Position numbers and translations under genes: made by a program. 64,000 bases of DNA from Heyndrickxia coagulans 36D1 (GTDB taxonomy: Bacteria > Bacillota > Bacilli > Bacillales > Bacillaceae_C): assembly GCF_000169195.2 (NCBI RefSeq), contig NC_016023.1, positions 2,914,001 to 2,978,000 on the forward strand. Direction: 5' to 3'. Below, piece after piece: positions 36,208 to 44,416 of this stretch. A model generated the notes under the pieces. The model was given only the letters and a program-made list of their open reading frames with translations, was not told the origin of the DNA and did no database searches. Every line of letters starts with the position of its first letter. The first letter of the stretch is position 1.

Positions 36208-36242
36208 GCTGAAAAAACACCTGAAGAAAGGAGCGGTTGACG

Positions 36243-36299
36243 ATGGCCCGTTATCAGAAACGTTTGGACTTTATCTTTATGGAGACAGATTCCACCTAG
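36243..36299 (+). CDS. Tiny ORF 3 of the yrzI cluster (18 aa)
   Basis: MARYQKRLDFIFMETDST, with AAAGGAG 9 bases upstream, 35 bases after yrzI. Its place and size resemble the short ORF next to yrzI in B. subtilis whose translation allows Rae1 cleavage. Identity of the peptide with that ORF cannot be shown here. Confidence 0.5.
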   Translation: MARYQKRLDFIFMETDST

Positions 36300-36324
36300 C
36301 AAAACCGGATCAGGGGATGGCGCT

Positions 36325-36384
36325 ATGTTTTTGCATATTTTGATTTTTACCGCTGTTTTCCACAGGCGGAAAAGAAAAAGCTGA
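36325..36384 (+). CDS. Tiny ORF 4 of the yrzI cluster (19 aa)
   Basis: MFLHILIFTAVFHRRKRKS is one hydrophobic segment followed by a strongly basic tail, a design like membrane-acting micropeptides. An AGGGGATGG site lies 7 bases upstream. A small CCGG-based hairpin and TTTTTT follow (36390-36407). Coding status is inferred only from site, length and composition. Confidence 0.4.
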   Translation: MFLHILIFTAVFHRRKRKS

Positions 36385-36615
36385 TGGCTCCGGCCACCGG
36401 CTTTTTTGACATCTATCTATTGAAAAGCATTCTCAATACTGAAATGGGAGAGCGGCGGTCTCTGGGCGTAAAAAATTTCAATTATCTGCCCTGATTTTCA
36501 ATTACAGAGGTGAAAAAAAGAGGCGGAAACAGCATAAAAAACATAAATATCATGGTTTTATGACTATATCATATAAAATCAGGAAACGATAAAATAGAAA
36601 ACCGGGTGTAATTGC
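36385..36615. other. Intergenic region between micro-ORFs and ahpC
   Basis: It holds a small terminator-like hairpin, a Fur/PerR-like TGAAAAGCATTCTCA at 36421-36435 and otherwise AT-rich DNA without supported coding. Confidence 0.45.
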
Positions 36616-36669
36616 TTGACACGAAATTAATTCCATATAATAATTGGTATTGAATTAAAATGATTATTG
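36616..36669 (+). promoter_or_regulatory. ahpC promoter with PerR-like box
   Basis: TTGACA (36616-36621), 17-base spacer, AATAAT (36639-36644). TTAAAATGATTATTG (36655-36669) matches the PerR consensus TTATAATNATTATAA at 12 of 14 defined positions and would cover the transcription start, suiting peroxide-responsive repression. Confidence 0.7.
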
Positions 36670-36733
36670 TTTGCTGGCCTGGTCAGTGAACCATGATCAT
36701 TTACCACAAATGATTTTAAGGAGGAATTGCACG

Positions 36734-37297
36734 ATGTCCCTTATTGGCAAAAAAATTGAACCATTCAAAGCACAAGCATACCGCAACGGTGAATTTGTCG
36801 AAGTGACGGATGAAAATTTCAATGGAAACTGGAGCATTGTCTGCTTCTATCCTGCTGATTTTACATTTGTCTGCCCTACTGAACTGGAAGATCTTCAGGA
36901 AAATTATGCCGCTTTAAAAGAACTCGGCGTGGAAGTCTATTCGGTTTCAACAGACTCTCATTTTGTGCACAAAGCATGGCATGACCATTCTGAAGCGATC
37001 AGCAAAATCGAATACACCATGATCGGCGACCCGACACAAAAACTTACCCGTATGTTTGATGTATTGCGCGAAGAAGAAGGCGTTGCTGACAGGGGCACTT
37101 TCCTGATCGATCCGGACGGCGTCATCCAAGGGGTTGAAATCAACGCTGACGGCATCGGCCGTGACGCAAGCATATGGATCGACAAAGTCAAAGCCGCACA
37201 ATATGTACGCCAGCATCCAGGTGAAGTATGCCCGGCAAAATGGAAAGAAACGGGTGAAACACTGAAACCAAGCCTTGATCTTGTAGGCAAAATCTGA
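36734..37297 (+). CDS. ahpC: Alkyl hydroperoxide reductase subunit C (peroxiredoxin)
   Basis: A 187-residue typical 2-Cys peroxiredoxin. The peroxidatic Cys47 is in [15 protein letters not shown] and the resolving Cys166 is in [12 protein letters not shown]. It reduces hydrogen peroxide, organic peroxides and peroxynitrite. ATG 36734 follows AAGGAGG; upstream in-frame codons are leader. Cotranscribed with ahpF 14 bases downstream, under a PerR-like box. Confidence 0.98.
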   Translation: MSLIGKKIEPFKAQAYRNGEFVEVTDENFNGNWSIVCFYPADFTFVCPTELEDLQENYAALKELGVEVYSVSTDSHFVHKAWHDHSEAISKIEYTMIGDPTQKLTRMFDVLREEEGVADRGTFLIDPDGVIQGVEINADGIGRDASIWIDKVKAAQYVRQHPGEVCPAKWKETGETLKPSLDLVGKI

Positions 37298-37311
37298 GGA
37301 GCTGAACCGAT

Positions 37312-38868
37312 ATGATACTGGATGAAGAGATTAAAGCGCAACTGGCCCAGTATCTGCAAATGATGGAGGGCGACGTTCTGCTGAAAGTGAGCGCGGGATC
37401 CGATGAAACATCACGGAACATGCTCGAACTGGTTGACCAATTGGCTGCCATGTCGCCCCGGATAAAAGTGGAAAACACAAAACTCGACAGAACCCCGAGT
37501 TTCAGTGTAAACCGACCGGGAGAAGATACCGGGATTGTATTCGCAGGCGTACCGCTCGGGCATGAGTTTACATCGCTCGTTTTGGCCCTGTTGCAGGTCA
37601 GCGGCCGCCCTCCTAAAGTGGATCAGAAGGTTATTGACCAGATTCAAAGCATAAAAGGCGAATACCATTTCGAAACCTATGTCAGCCTGACTTGCCAGAA
37701 CTGTCCTGTTGCGGTACAAGCTTTAAACATCATGAGTGTGCTCAATCCGAATATTACGCACACGATGATTGACGGGGCTGCATTTAGAGAGGAAGCGGAA
37801 GGAAAAGGCATTATGGCCGTCCCTTCCATTTACCTGAACGGCGAATTCTTTGAAAGCGGACGGATGGAAGTGGAAGAAATTCTTGCCAAACTCGGCAGCA
37901 CAGCGGATCCGTCCGAGTTTGAAAAGAAAGACCCGTTTGATGTGCTCGTTATCGGCGGGGGCCCGTCCGGCGCAAGTGCAGCCATTTATGCGGCGCGCAA
38001 AGGCATCCGGACAGGGATTGTCGCTGAACGTTTTGGCGGGCAGGTTCTCGATACAGTCGGCATTGAAAACTTAATCGGCACGAAGTATACGGAAGGCCCG
38101 CAACTTGCTGCAAACCTTGAAGAACATGTCAAACAGTATAATGTTGATATTATGAATCTGCAACGTGCAAAACGGGTCGAAAAGAAAGATCTCGTTGAGG
38201 TGGAATTGGAAAACGGGGCTGTATTAAAGAGCAAAACCGTGATCATTTCCACCGGTGCACGCTGGCGCAACATCAACGTGCCGGGCGAAGCAGAATTCAA
38301 AAACAAAGGTGTGGCCTATTGCCCGCACTGTGACGGGCCGTTGTTTGCCGGTAAACATGTCGCCGTAATCGGCGGGGGCAATTCCGGCATTGAAGCGGCC
38401 ATTGACCTTGCCGGTGTAGTCAAACATGTAACCGTCATTGAATTTATGCCTGAATTAAAGGCGGACCGTGTGCTGCTTGAGCGCGTTTACAGCCTTCCAA
38501 ATGTGACGGTTGTAAAAAATGCGCAAACAAAAGAGATTACCGGCACGGATAAAGTGAACGGCATCACATATATTGACCGTGCAACCGGGGAAGAACACCA
38601 TATTGAACTCGAGGGTGTGTTTGTCCAAATCGGCCTTGTCCCGAATACCGAATGGCTTGGTGATACAGTGGAACGCACACCGCGGGGTGAAATTGTGGTG
38701 GATAAGCGCGGCGCGACCAGTGTTCCGGGCGTGTTTGCCGCAGGAGACTGCACCGATAGCGCTTATAAGCAAATCATTATTTCGATGGGGGCCGGCGCGA
38801 CAGCTGCGCTCGGTGCTTTTGATTACATCATCCGGGAAACAAAAACGGATGAAGCTGTACACAATTAA
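37312..38868 (+). CDS. ahpF: Alkyl hydroperoxide reductase subunit F
   Basis: A 518-residue NADH:peroxiredoxin oxidoreductase. An N-terminal double thioredoxin-like domain has CxxC at LTCQNCPVA (near 128-131). The FAD domain begins [21 protein letters not shown], the redox-active CPHC (near 336) sits in [11 protein letters not shown], and [15 protein letters not shown] is the second FAD motif. It passes electrons from NADH to AhpC. A GAGGAG site precedes ATG. A good terminator follows. Confidence 0.97.
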   Translation: MILDEEIKAQLAQYLQMMEGDVLLKVSAGSDETSRNMLELVDQLAAMSPRIKVENTKLDRTPSFSVNRPGEDTGIVFAGVPLGHEFTSLVLALLQVSGRPPKVDQKVIDQIQSIKGEYHFETYVSLTCQNCPVAVQALNIMSVLNPNITHTMIDGAAFREEAEGKGIMAVPSIYLNGEFFESGRMEVEEILAKLGSTADPSEFEKKDPFDVLVIGGGPSGASAAIYAARKGIRTGIVAERFGGQVLDTVGIENLIGTKYTEGPQLAANLEEHVKQYNVDIMNLQRAKRVEKKDLVEVELENGAVLKSKTVIISTGARWRNINVPGEAEFKNKGVAYCPHCDGPLFAGKHVAVIGGGNSGIEAAIDLAGVVKHVTVIEFMPELKADRVLLERVYSLPNVTVVKNAQTKEITGTDKVNGITYIDRATGEEHHIELEGVFVQIGLVPNTEWLGDTVERTPRGEIVVDKRGATSVPGVFAAGDCTDSAYKQIIISMGAGATAALGAFDYIIRETKTDEAVHN

Positions 38869-38880
38869 GGAATCTTTTCA

Positions 38881-38920
38881 ACCGCATTACAGCGCGCTGT
38901 AATGCGGTTTTTTGATTTTT
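38881..38920 (+). terminator. Terminator of ahpCF
   Basis: ACCGCATTACAGC pairs with GCTGTAATGCGGT, then TTTTTTG. Confidence 0.92.
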
Positions 38921-39031
38921 TAAATGCCGTGCAATATTTACCAGACCGTCTTTTCTTCGGGACAGACACAATTCCGCCTCCTTGTTCATATGTTTGAACT
39001 ATATAGGCTCAAGCCTAATGGAGGTGGAAGG

Positions 39032-39757
39032 ATGTCGGGGATCTTAACAGCGGTAAGCTATATGATGAAAGAGCTTGTTTTTTTGGTTTCCTATGTGAAA
39101 AACAATGCTTTTCCACAACCTCTTTCGGCAAGCGAAGAACGGAAATATTTGAAGCGGATGGCGGAAGGCGACGCGGATGCCCGGAATATTTTAATCGAAC
39201 ATAACCTGCGGCTTGTAGCGCACATCGTCAAAAAATTTGAAAATACCGGTGAAGATACAGAAGACCTTATCTCGATCGGAACAATTGGCCTCATCAAAGC
39301 AATTGAGAGCTATTCGGAAGGGAAGGGGACAAAACTTGCCACTTATGCAGCAAGGTGTATAGAAAACGAAATCCTCATGCATTTAAGAGCTTTAAAGAAA
39401 ACAAAAAAAGATGTTTCGCTGCATGACCCGATCGGCCAAGATAAGGAAGGAAATGAAATTTCGTTAATTGATGTTCTCCAGTCTGAAGCGGAAGACGTAT
39501 TTGACACGATCCAGCTGAATATGGAGCTGGAAAAAGTGAAACAATTCTTTGACATATTGGATGAACGCGAAAAACAGGTGATCATCGGCAGATTCGGCCT
39601 GAATTTAAAAAAGGAAAAAACACAGCGCGAAATTGCGAAGGAGCTCGGCATTTCAAGAAGCTACGTATCCCGTATTGAAAAGCGGGCCCTCATGAAAATG
39701 TTCCACGAATTTTACCGGCTTGAGAAAGAAAAAAGAAAGGAACAAAACGGCGAATAA
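39032..39757 (+). CDS. sigK: RNA polymerase sporulation sigma factor SigK
   Basis: A 241-residue sigma-70 factor. The N-terminal pro-sequence is [21 protein letters not shown], removed during sporulation in B. subtilis. Regions 2 ([40 protein letters not shown]) and 4 ([20 protein letters not shown]) are intact in one reading frame. It directs late mother-cell genes for coat and lysis. There is no skin-type element splitting the gene. Strong GGAGGTGGAAGG site before ATG. Confidence 0.96.
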   Translation: MSGILTAVSYMMKELVFLVSYVKNNAFPQPLSASEERKYLKRMAEGDADARNILIEHNLRLVAHIVKKFENTGEDTEDLISIGTIGLIKAIESYSEGKGTKLATYAARCIENEILMHLRALKKTKKDVSLHDPIGQDKEGNEISLIDVLQSEAEDVFDTIQLNMELEKVKQFFDILDEREKQVIIGRFGLNLKKEKTQREIAKELGISRSYVSRIEKRALMKMFHEFYRLEKEKRKEQNGE

Positions 39758-39759
39758 TG

Positions 39760-39800
39760 AAAAAGGCACATTGCAAAATTTGCAGTGCGCCTTTTTCATA
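39760..39800. terminator. Bidirectional terminator between sigK and pssA
   Basis: AAAAGGCACATTGCAAA pairs imperfectly with TTTGCAGTGCGCCTTTTT; both genes converge here. Confidence 0.85.
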
Positions 39801-40335
39801 TTTTTTTTAACTTAAACGGCGCCACCATCAGGACCGACAACAGCACCATCCACACAAACAACCAGAAGTGGGTGACATAAGGAACGGCAAAAAAACCGGC
39901 CGTTACACATAAGCCTGCCACGGGGATCGGAAGCCCGTAAAAAAAGCCCTCTTGCTTGCTGATATTAAACCGGGCGAGCCGGATCATCCCGCAAAGCATA
40001 TAAAAAATGGCGGCCAACATACCCGGAACCCCGTACAGGCAAAACAGCGCTGTATGGATCAGCATGGCAGGCGTGGCGCCAAACGAAAGCAAATCGCAAA
40101 GGGAATCAAGCTGTTTGCCAAGTGCGGATTCCGTTTTTAACTTCCTGGCCAGTTTCCCGTCATAGCGGTCGAACAATACAGCGGCAAAGATCAAGGCTGC
40201 GGAAACCGCCGGCTGATGATTGCCGCAATAAAAAAGCGCTGCAGCACCGCAGCATCCGTTTGCCATTGTCAATCCATTGGCGGCTTGCGATTTGATAAAA
40301 TTCAAGAAAGCATCATACCAATGATCAAAGTCCAC
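39796..40335 (-). CDS. pssA: CDP-diacylglycerol--serine O-phosphatidyltransferase
   Basis: A 179-residue membrane enzyme making phosphatidylserine, precursor of phosphatidylethanolamine. The CDP-alcohol motif is complete: FDRYDGKLARKLKTESALG followed by KQLDSLCD, supplying both metal-binding Asp pairs. About five further hydrophobic helices follow. GTG 40335 is chosen since GGGAGG lies 9 bases before it; ATG 40359 has no ribosome site. No psd gene neighbours it in this window. Confidence 0.86.
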   Translation of the reverse strand: MDFDHWYDAFLNFIKSQAANGLTMANGCCGAAALFYCGNHQPAVSAALIFAAVLFDRYDGKLARKLKTESALGKQLDSLCDLLSFGATPAMLIHTALFCLYGVPGMLAAIFYMLCGMIRLARFNISKQEGFFYGLPIPVAGLCVTAGFFAVPYVTHFWLFVWMVLLSVLMVAPFKLKKI

Positions 40336-40398
40336 CCCCGCAAACCTCCCAACTGCCATTTATTTATATATATATTCAAGAAAAAAGGATTGATCACA

Positions 40399-40432
40399 CA
40401 AAAAAAGCCACATATCAAGCAAAAGTGGCTAG
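40399..40432 (-). terminator. Terminator of sda
   Basis: On the minus strand AGCCAC and GTGGCT form a stem with a 20-base loop region, followed by seven T. Confidence 0.75.
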
Positions 40433-40569
40433 GACGTTGCTTTGATTTTATGGGTCAGGGACCGGCGTTCAATCTCTTTTTCAATCAGCTTCACAAACTC
40501 GGCACTTAATTTCAGCTCTTTTGCTTTATAATAGGACTCGATCAATAGTTCATCAGATAACTTATACAT
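40429..40569 (-). CDS. sda: Sporulation checkpoint protein Sda
   Basis: A 46-residue protein, [20 protein letters not shown] to the end KIKATS, with the Sda pattern (LSDELLIxSYxKA, [15 protein letters not shown]). It forms a helical hairpin that binds sporulation kinases such as KinA and blocks phosphorelay when DNA replication is disturbed. GGAGGTGG lies 6 bases before ATG. Too short for most ORF scans. In B. subtilis sda lies before yqeG; here about 19 kb of accessory genes separate the two. Upstream DNA carries several DnaA-box matches. Confidence 0.92.
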   Translation of the reverse strand: MYKLSDELLIESYYKAKELKLSAEFVKLIEKEIERRSLTHKIKATS

Positions 40570-40681
40570 TTGTACCACCTCCGAAAATGTTGTTCTTTTT
40601 TTTAAGTAGCCCGCGTATCATAAAGAGAGAGTATTTGTATTCTTACTTTACCAAATTTAGCCTTGCGGAACAAGCGTTCTT

Positions 40682-40780
40682 TTATCCACAGTAAAATGTT
40701 TATATCTTGTGGGTAAATTGTTTATAAACGTGAGAAGGCCTGGTGTTACTTTGTGCAAAATGTGTATAAGAATATCCACA
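40682..40780. promoter_or_regulatory. DnaA-box cluster upstream of sda
   Basis: TTATCCACA (40682-40690) is a consensus box. On the other strand lie TGTGGGTAA (40708-40716), TGTGCAAAA (40752-40760) and TGTGTATAA (40761-40769), and ATATCCACA is at 40772-40780. DnaA is known to control sda in B. subtilis. A possible sda promoter on the minus strand (TTGTTC, 17 bases, TAAAGT) lies between 40630 and 40675. Confidence 0.75.
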
Positions 40781-40825
40781 GCAACGGAGAATGTAGAAAT
40801 CTGTCGAAAAGTTTTGTGCTTTTAA

Positions 40826-40862
40826 AGGGGCAAAAAAAGACTGCGCAGTGGCAGCCTTTTTT
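40826..40862. terminator. Hairpin between sda control region and czcD
   Basis: GACTGC pairs with GCAGCC with A-run and T-run on the two sides; could stop transcription from czcD. Confidence 0.55.
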
Positions 40863-41005
40863 CTTTTGCCGGTACAAAAGGAAAATCCGGGCAAAAGACG
40901 TATTTATGAGGTAAACCGCTTGTTTCCATCGGGGTTTTGCATGCTGGATCCGGCTTCATGTGCCGGCCATGCTTATTGAATTGCCGTAAGTTTTGTTTAT
41001 CCGGT

Positions 41006-41917
41006 TTAAACTTTGTTGTCCGGCGCCAGGCCGCAAACATATGTCCCTTTCTCAATTTGGATGGTAGCGTGTTCGATCCCAAATTTGTCATGCAGTTCTT
41101 TTTCCAGTTTTTCAAGCAGCAGGTCGTTGTCTTCAATTTGCGAACGGACAATATGGACCGTCAATATCGTTTCTGTCGTGCTCATTCCCCAGATATGCAA
41201 ATCATGGACGTTGAGCACGGTCGGAATTTGTTCTAAATAGGTTTTAATCGCATCAGCATCAACGCCTGCAGGCACCGCATCAAGCGAAAGGTCGGCTGCT
41301 TCCCGCAACAGACCCCATGTCCCCGCAAAAATCACAATCGCAATAATGATGCTTGTAACCGGGTCGACCCACTCCCAGCCTGTAAACAGGATAATCGCAC
41401 CTGCGATGACAACGCCGAGAGAGACAAGCGCATCGGCAGCCATATGCAGAAAAGCGCCGCGGATGTTGAGGTCCGTTTTTCTTCCTGACATAAACAGTAA
41501 AGCGGTAATGGTATTAATAACGATCCCGATCACGGCAACGATCATGACCGTTTTGCCTGCGACAGGTTCCGGATGGGCAAAACGCTGGATTGCCCCGAGA
41601 AAAATCGCGCCGATCGCAATCAGCAAAATAATCGCATTTAAAAGCGCAGCCATCACGGATGATTTTTTATAGCCGTATGTGCGCTTTTTTGTCGGCAATT
41701 TTTTGCCAAGCCAGACAGCGGCCCAAGCAATGATGAGCCCGAGCACATCGCTCAGATTATGGCCTGCATCCGCCAACAGCGAAAGGGAATCGGAAAAGAA
41801 ACCGTAAATGGCTTCAACCGCAACAAAAAGAATATTCAGCCCGATGCCGGCGGCGAAAGCTTTTCCGTATTGTGCCGGTTCATGGTGATGGTGTTGGTGT
41901 CCATGGCCGTGTGACAT
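41006..41917 (-). CDS. czcD: CDF-family metal cation efflux protein (CzcD-like)
   Basis: A 303-residue transporter. The His-rich N-terminus (SHGHGHQHHHHEP) is followed by six helices; zinc-site residues are in LLADAGHNLSDVLG (helix 2) and FLHMAADALVSLGV (helix 5), the HxxxD pair pattern of zinc/cobalt CDFs. A cytoplasmic domain follows (VLNVHDLHIWGMSTTE). It exports Zn2+, Co2+ or similar in exchange for protons. AGGAGCC precedes ATG; the leader has an 11-bp perfect inverted repeat. Confidence 0.94.
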   Translation of the reverse strand: MSHGHGHQHHHHEPAQYGKAFAAGIGLNILFVAVEAIYGFFSDSLSLLADAGHNLSDVLGLIIAWAAVWLGKKLPTKKRTYGYKKSSVMAALLNAIILLIAIGAIFLGAIQRFAHPEPVAGKTVMIVAVIGIVINTITALLFMSGRKTDLNIRGAFLHMAADALVSLGVVIAGAIILFTGWEWVDPVTSIIIAIVIFAGTWGLLREAADLSLDAVPAGVDADAIKTYLEQIPTVLNVHDLHIWGMSTTETILTVHIVRSQIEDNDLLLEKLEKELHDKFGIEHATIQIEKGTYVCGLAPDNKV

Positions 41918-41942
41918 TTTATTGGCTCCTTTTACACATGCT

Positions 41943-41972
41943 GTCCAAAAGCCGGGAAACAGGCTTTTGGAC
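41943..41972 (-). repeat. Perfect 11-bp inverted repeat in the czcD leader
   Basis: GTCCAAAAGCC and GGCTTTTGGAC with an 8-base loop, 26 bases upstream of the czcD start. It may be an operator or an RNA hairpin. It does not match the layout of the NiCo riboswitch as I know it. Confidence 0.7.
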
Positions 41973-42119
41973 GGACGTCAGTTGTTAAGTTCATTATATG
42001 CGTATCTCAAAAGTTTGCAAAGAAACTTTTACAAGAAAGTAAACTTTATGTTCATTTTCGCCCATTTCCGGCTTGAAATGCTACAATAAGACCTATAAAG
42101 ACAGAAAGGAAGAGAAGGA

Positions 42120-42818
42120 ATGCCGGAATATGAACATGTTGAGGAACATTTCCAGGCATCTGACACCGTCCGTGATATTGTGATTGGCATGTCAGACGGG
42201 CTGACTGTGCCGTTTGCACTCGCAGCAGGATTATCCGGTGCAGTGGATTCGCCGGTGCTCGTTCTCGCAGCCGGCGCGGCGGAAATTGCGGCTGGTTCCA
42301 TTGCCATGGGGCTTGGCGGATATCTGGCAGCAAAATCGGATGCCGAGCATTATTATAGTGAATTAAAAAGGGAATACCGGGAAGTAGAAGAGGTACCGGA
42401 ACGGGAAAAAGACGAAGTCCGGGATGTATTTAAGGCATATGAGCTGAAACCGGAACAAATCGAGGCAATCGTCGATAAAATGGCGGAAAACCCTGATAAA
42501 TGGGTGGATTTTATGATGAAATTCGAGCTGGGGCTTGAGAAGCCAGAAAAAGGGCGGAGCTTAAAAAGTGCGTTAACGATTGCCTTGTCTTATATTGTGG
42601 GCGGGCTGATCCCGCTTTCCCCTTACTTTTTTGTCACCCGGGCATCACAGGCCTTGCTTGTTTCCGTTCTGGTGACGCTCGTTGTTCTGTTTATTTTCGG
42701 GGCAGTGAAAGGGCGGTTTACCGGTTCCAATGTGTGGAAGAGCGGGCTTGAAACGGTTGTGATTGGCGGTTTGGCCGCTGCCGCTGCGTTTGGGCTGGCA
42801 AGGCTTTTGACAAAATAA
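42120..42818 (+). CDS. VIT1/CCC1-family iron/manganese transporter
   Basis: A 232-residue protein. Helix 1 and 2 carry DIVIGMSDGLTVPFALAAGL and IAAGSIAMGLGGYLAAKSDA, both signatures of the VIT1/CCC1 family. A central Glu-rich cytoplasmic stretch (REYREVEEVPEREKDEVRDV), the metal-binding domain of VIT1, is followed by three helices. Members export Fe2+ or Mn2+ from the cytoplasm. It lies divergent from czcD, so this could be a metal-resistance pair. GGAAGAGAAGG precedes ATG. Confidence 0.9.
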   Translation: MPEYEHVEEHFQASDTVRDIVIGMSDGLTVPFALAAGLSGAVDSPVLVLAAGAAEIAAGSIAMGLGGYLAAKSDAEHYYSELKREYREVEEVPEREKDEVRDVFKAYELKPEQIEAIVDKMAENPDKWVDFMMKFELGLEKPEKGRSLKSALTIALSYIVGGLIPLSPYFFVTRASQALLVSVLVTLVVLFIFGAVKGRFTGSNVWKSGLETVVIGGLAAAAAFGLARLLTK

Positions 42819-42904
42819 AACGCACTTTAAGAACGGCACGGGGAACTCTTTTCACGAAAAAACAGTGGGGGGAGCCCATGCCGCAATGGACTGGAGGGAG
42901 CTGT

Positions 42905-43315
42905 ATGTTATATATTTGGGTCGGGGTTGCCGGTATTTTCGGTGCCTTGGCACGCTATTATTTCGGCATATGGATCGGCATGTACACGCATGCCGTTTTT
43001 CCATACCCGACACTTGCGATCAATCTGGCCGGCTGTTTTCTGCTTGGCTGGCTTACGATGCATATATTTCAGTCTAAAAAGATTCATCCGTATGTTGTAA
43101 CCGCACTTGGCACCGGGTTTGTCGGTTCCTTCACCACATTTTCGACTTTCAGTGTGGAAACGGTGCAGCTGATCCGGCAATCGCATGCGTTTGCCGCGAT
43201 GTTGTATGTTTTCTGCAGTTTATTTGGCGGCTTGTTCATGTCATGGGCCGGCTTTAAACTTGGCGGAATACTGCATTCGCGGGCTAAAGGCAGCGTCGGT
43301 TCAGATACAGCATAA
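42905..43315 (+). CDS. fluC1: Fluoride-specific ion channel FluC/CrcB, first of pair
   Basis: A 136-residue four-helix protein. Conserved parts: GIFGALARYYFGIWIG, INLAGCFLLGW and the GTGFVGSFTTFSTFSVETVQL stretch with its fluoride-pathway Phe and Thr residues. Start ATG 42905 follows GGAGGGAG; the earlier ATG 42878 lacks one. FluC channels let toxic F- leave the cell. A second gene encoding the partner follows after 17 bases, consistent with a heterodimeric channel. No fluoride riboswitch was recognised upstream. Confidence 0.93.
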   Translation: MLYIWVGVAGIFGALARYYFGIWIGMYTHAVFPYPTLAINLAGCFLLGWLTMHIFQSKKIHPYVVTALGTGFVGSFTTFSTFSVETVQLIRQSHAFAAMLYVFCSLFGGLFMSWAGFKLGGILHSRAKGSVGSDTA

Positions 43316-43332
43316 ATAAAGGAGACGGATTC

Positions 43333-43698
43333 ATGGTTTTAAACGGCATCTTTATCGCAATTGGCGCCTTTTTCGGGGCGGTTTCCCGATTTTCTCTTTC
43401 GCGGTGGATCAACCGGGCCTTTCCGGCAAAATTCCCGCTGGCCACATTTTTCATTAACCTTTCGGGCTCATTTATGCTCGGCCTTCTGTTCGGTGCTGGT
43501 GCCGGGAGTTCGTGGCGCCTGCTTCTCGGGACCGGCTTTTTGGGTGCCTTTACAACTTTCTCCACTTTTAAACTTGAGAATATTCAGCTGCAAGCAGACA
43601 AAAAATATCATATTCTTGTCCCGTACCTTGTGTTGAGCTATCTGTTCGGCATTGCCCTGGCATTTTCAGGCATCCTGCTCGGAAAATATTTTACATGA
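43333..43698 (+). CDS. fluC2: Fluoride-specific ion channel FluC/CrcB, second of pair
   Basis: A 121-residue CrcB protein: GAFFGAVSRFSLSRWIN, FINLSGSFMLG and GTGFLGAFTTFSTFKLENIQ. In paired bacterial CrcB genes the two products have opposite membrane orientation and form an antiparallel dimer; the Arg/Lys distribution differs between these two. GGAGACGG precedes ATG. Confidence 0.93.
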   Translation: MVLNGIFIAIGAFFGAVSRFSLSRWINRAFPAKFPLATFFINLSGSFMLGLLFGAGAGSSWRLLLGTGFLGAFTTFSTFKLENIQLQADKKYHILVPYLVLSYLFGIALAFSGILLGKYFT

Positions 43699-43837
43699 AG
43701 CATGAAACTTTTGGGCAGGCACTCCGTATCTTAATGATAGACGGCCGGTACATGTTTTCTTTTTATTTGCCGAGCCTGGTATTTCAATGCTCTTGACAGG
43801 GTATTGGATTTATAAGCATAAATGAGGAGGATTGTAT

Positions 43838-44416
43838 ATGAAGAAGTGGATGCCATGGCTGATTGTGGCCGCCATATTGGTGGTTCTGATCGTCAGCGTT
43901 TTTACAAGTTATAACAGCTTGGTGAATGCGGAAGAAAATGTAAATCAATCTTATTCGCAAATTCAAAACCAGCTGCAACGGCGGACGGATTTGATCCCGA
44001 ATCTTGTGAACACCGTCAAGGGCTATGCTTCCCACGAAAAAGCGGTGATAGATGACGTCTCGAAAGCCCGCGCACAATTGGCCGGGGCGAAAACACCCGG
44101 AGATCAGGCAGCGGCAAACGACCGCCTGGACAGTGCGTTGAGCCGGCTGTTGGTGGTGGTTGAAAAATATCCGGATTTAAAAGCAAACCAACAATACACG
44201 CAGCTGATGGATGAGCTCGCCGGCACGGAAAACCGCCTTGCTGTGGCGCGCCAGGATTACAATAGCGCCGTCGCAACGTATAACAAAAAGGTGAAAAGAA
44301 TGCCCGGCGCACTTATTGCCGGCCTGTTCGGTTTTGAGGAAAAGGAATATTTTAAAGCGGATGAAAGTGCAAAGAAAACCCCGAAAGTTGATTTTGGGGA
44401 CAGCAGTGATCAGTGA
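43838..44416 (+). CDS. LemA-family membrane protein
   Basis: A 192-residue protein with an N-terminal membrane helix (MPWLIVAAILVVLIVSVFTS) and a long four-helix LemA domain (YNSLVNAEENVNQSYSQIQN, RRTDLIPNLVNTVKGYASHE, ENRLAVARQDYNSAVATYN). The family role is unclear; some members are linked to membrane stress sensing. GAGGAGG lies 8 bases before ATG 43838. Its stop overlaps the start of the TPM gene, so the two are coupled. Confidence 0.92.
   Translation: MKKWMPWLIVAAILVVLIVSVFTSYNSLVNAEENVNQSYSQIQNQLQRRTDLIPNLVNTVKGYASHEKAVIDDVSKARAQLAGAKTPGDQAAANDRLDSALSRLLVVVEKYPDLKANQQYTQLMDELAGTENRLAVARQDYNSAVATYNKKVKRMPGALIAGLFGFEEKEYFKADESAKKTPKVDFGDSSDQ

Noticed and set aside
41918-42000. NiCo (czcD) riboswitch
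   Set aside because: Only a single perfect hairpin is visible; the four-helix junction and conserved purine loops were not found.
42819-42904. Fluoride riboswitch before fluC1
   Set aside because: The expected conserved core and pseudoknot pieces could not be identified in this short gap.
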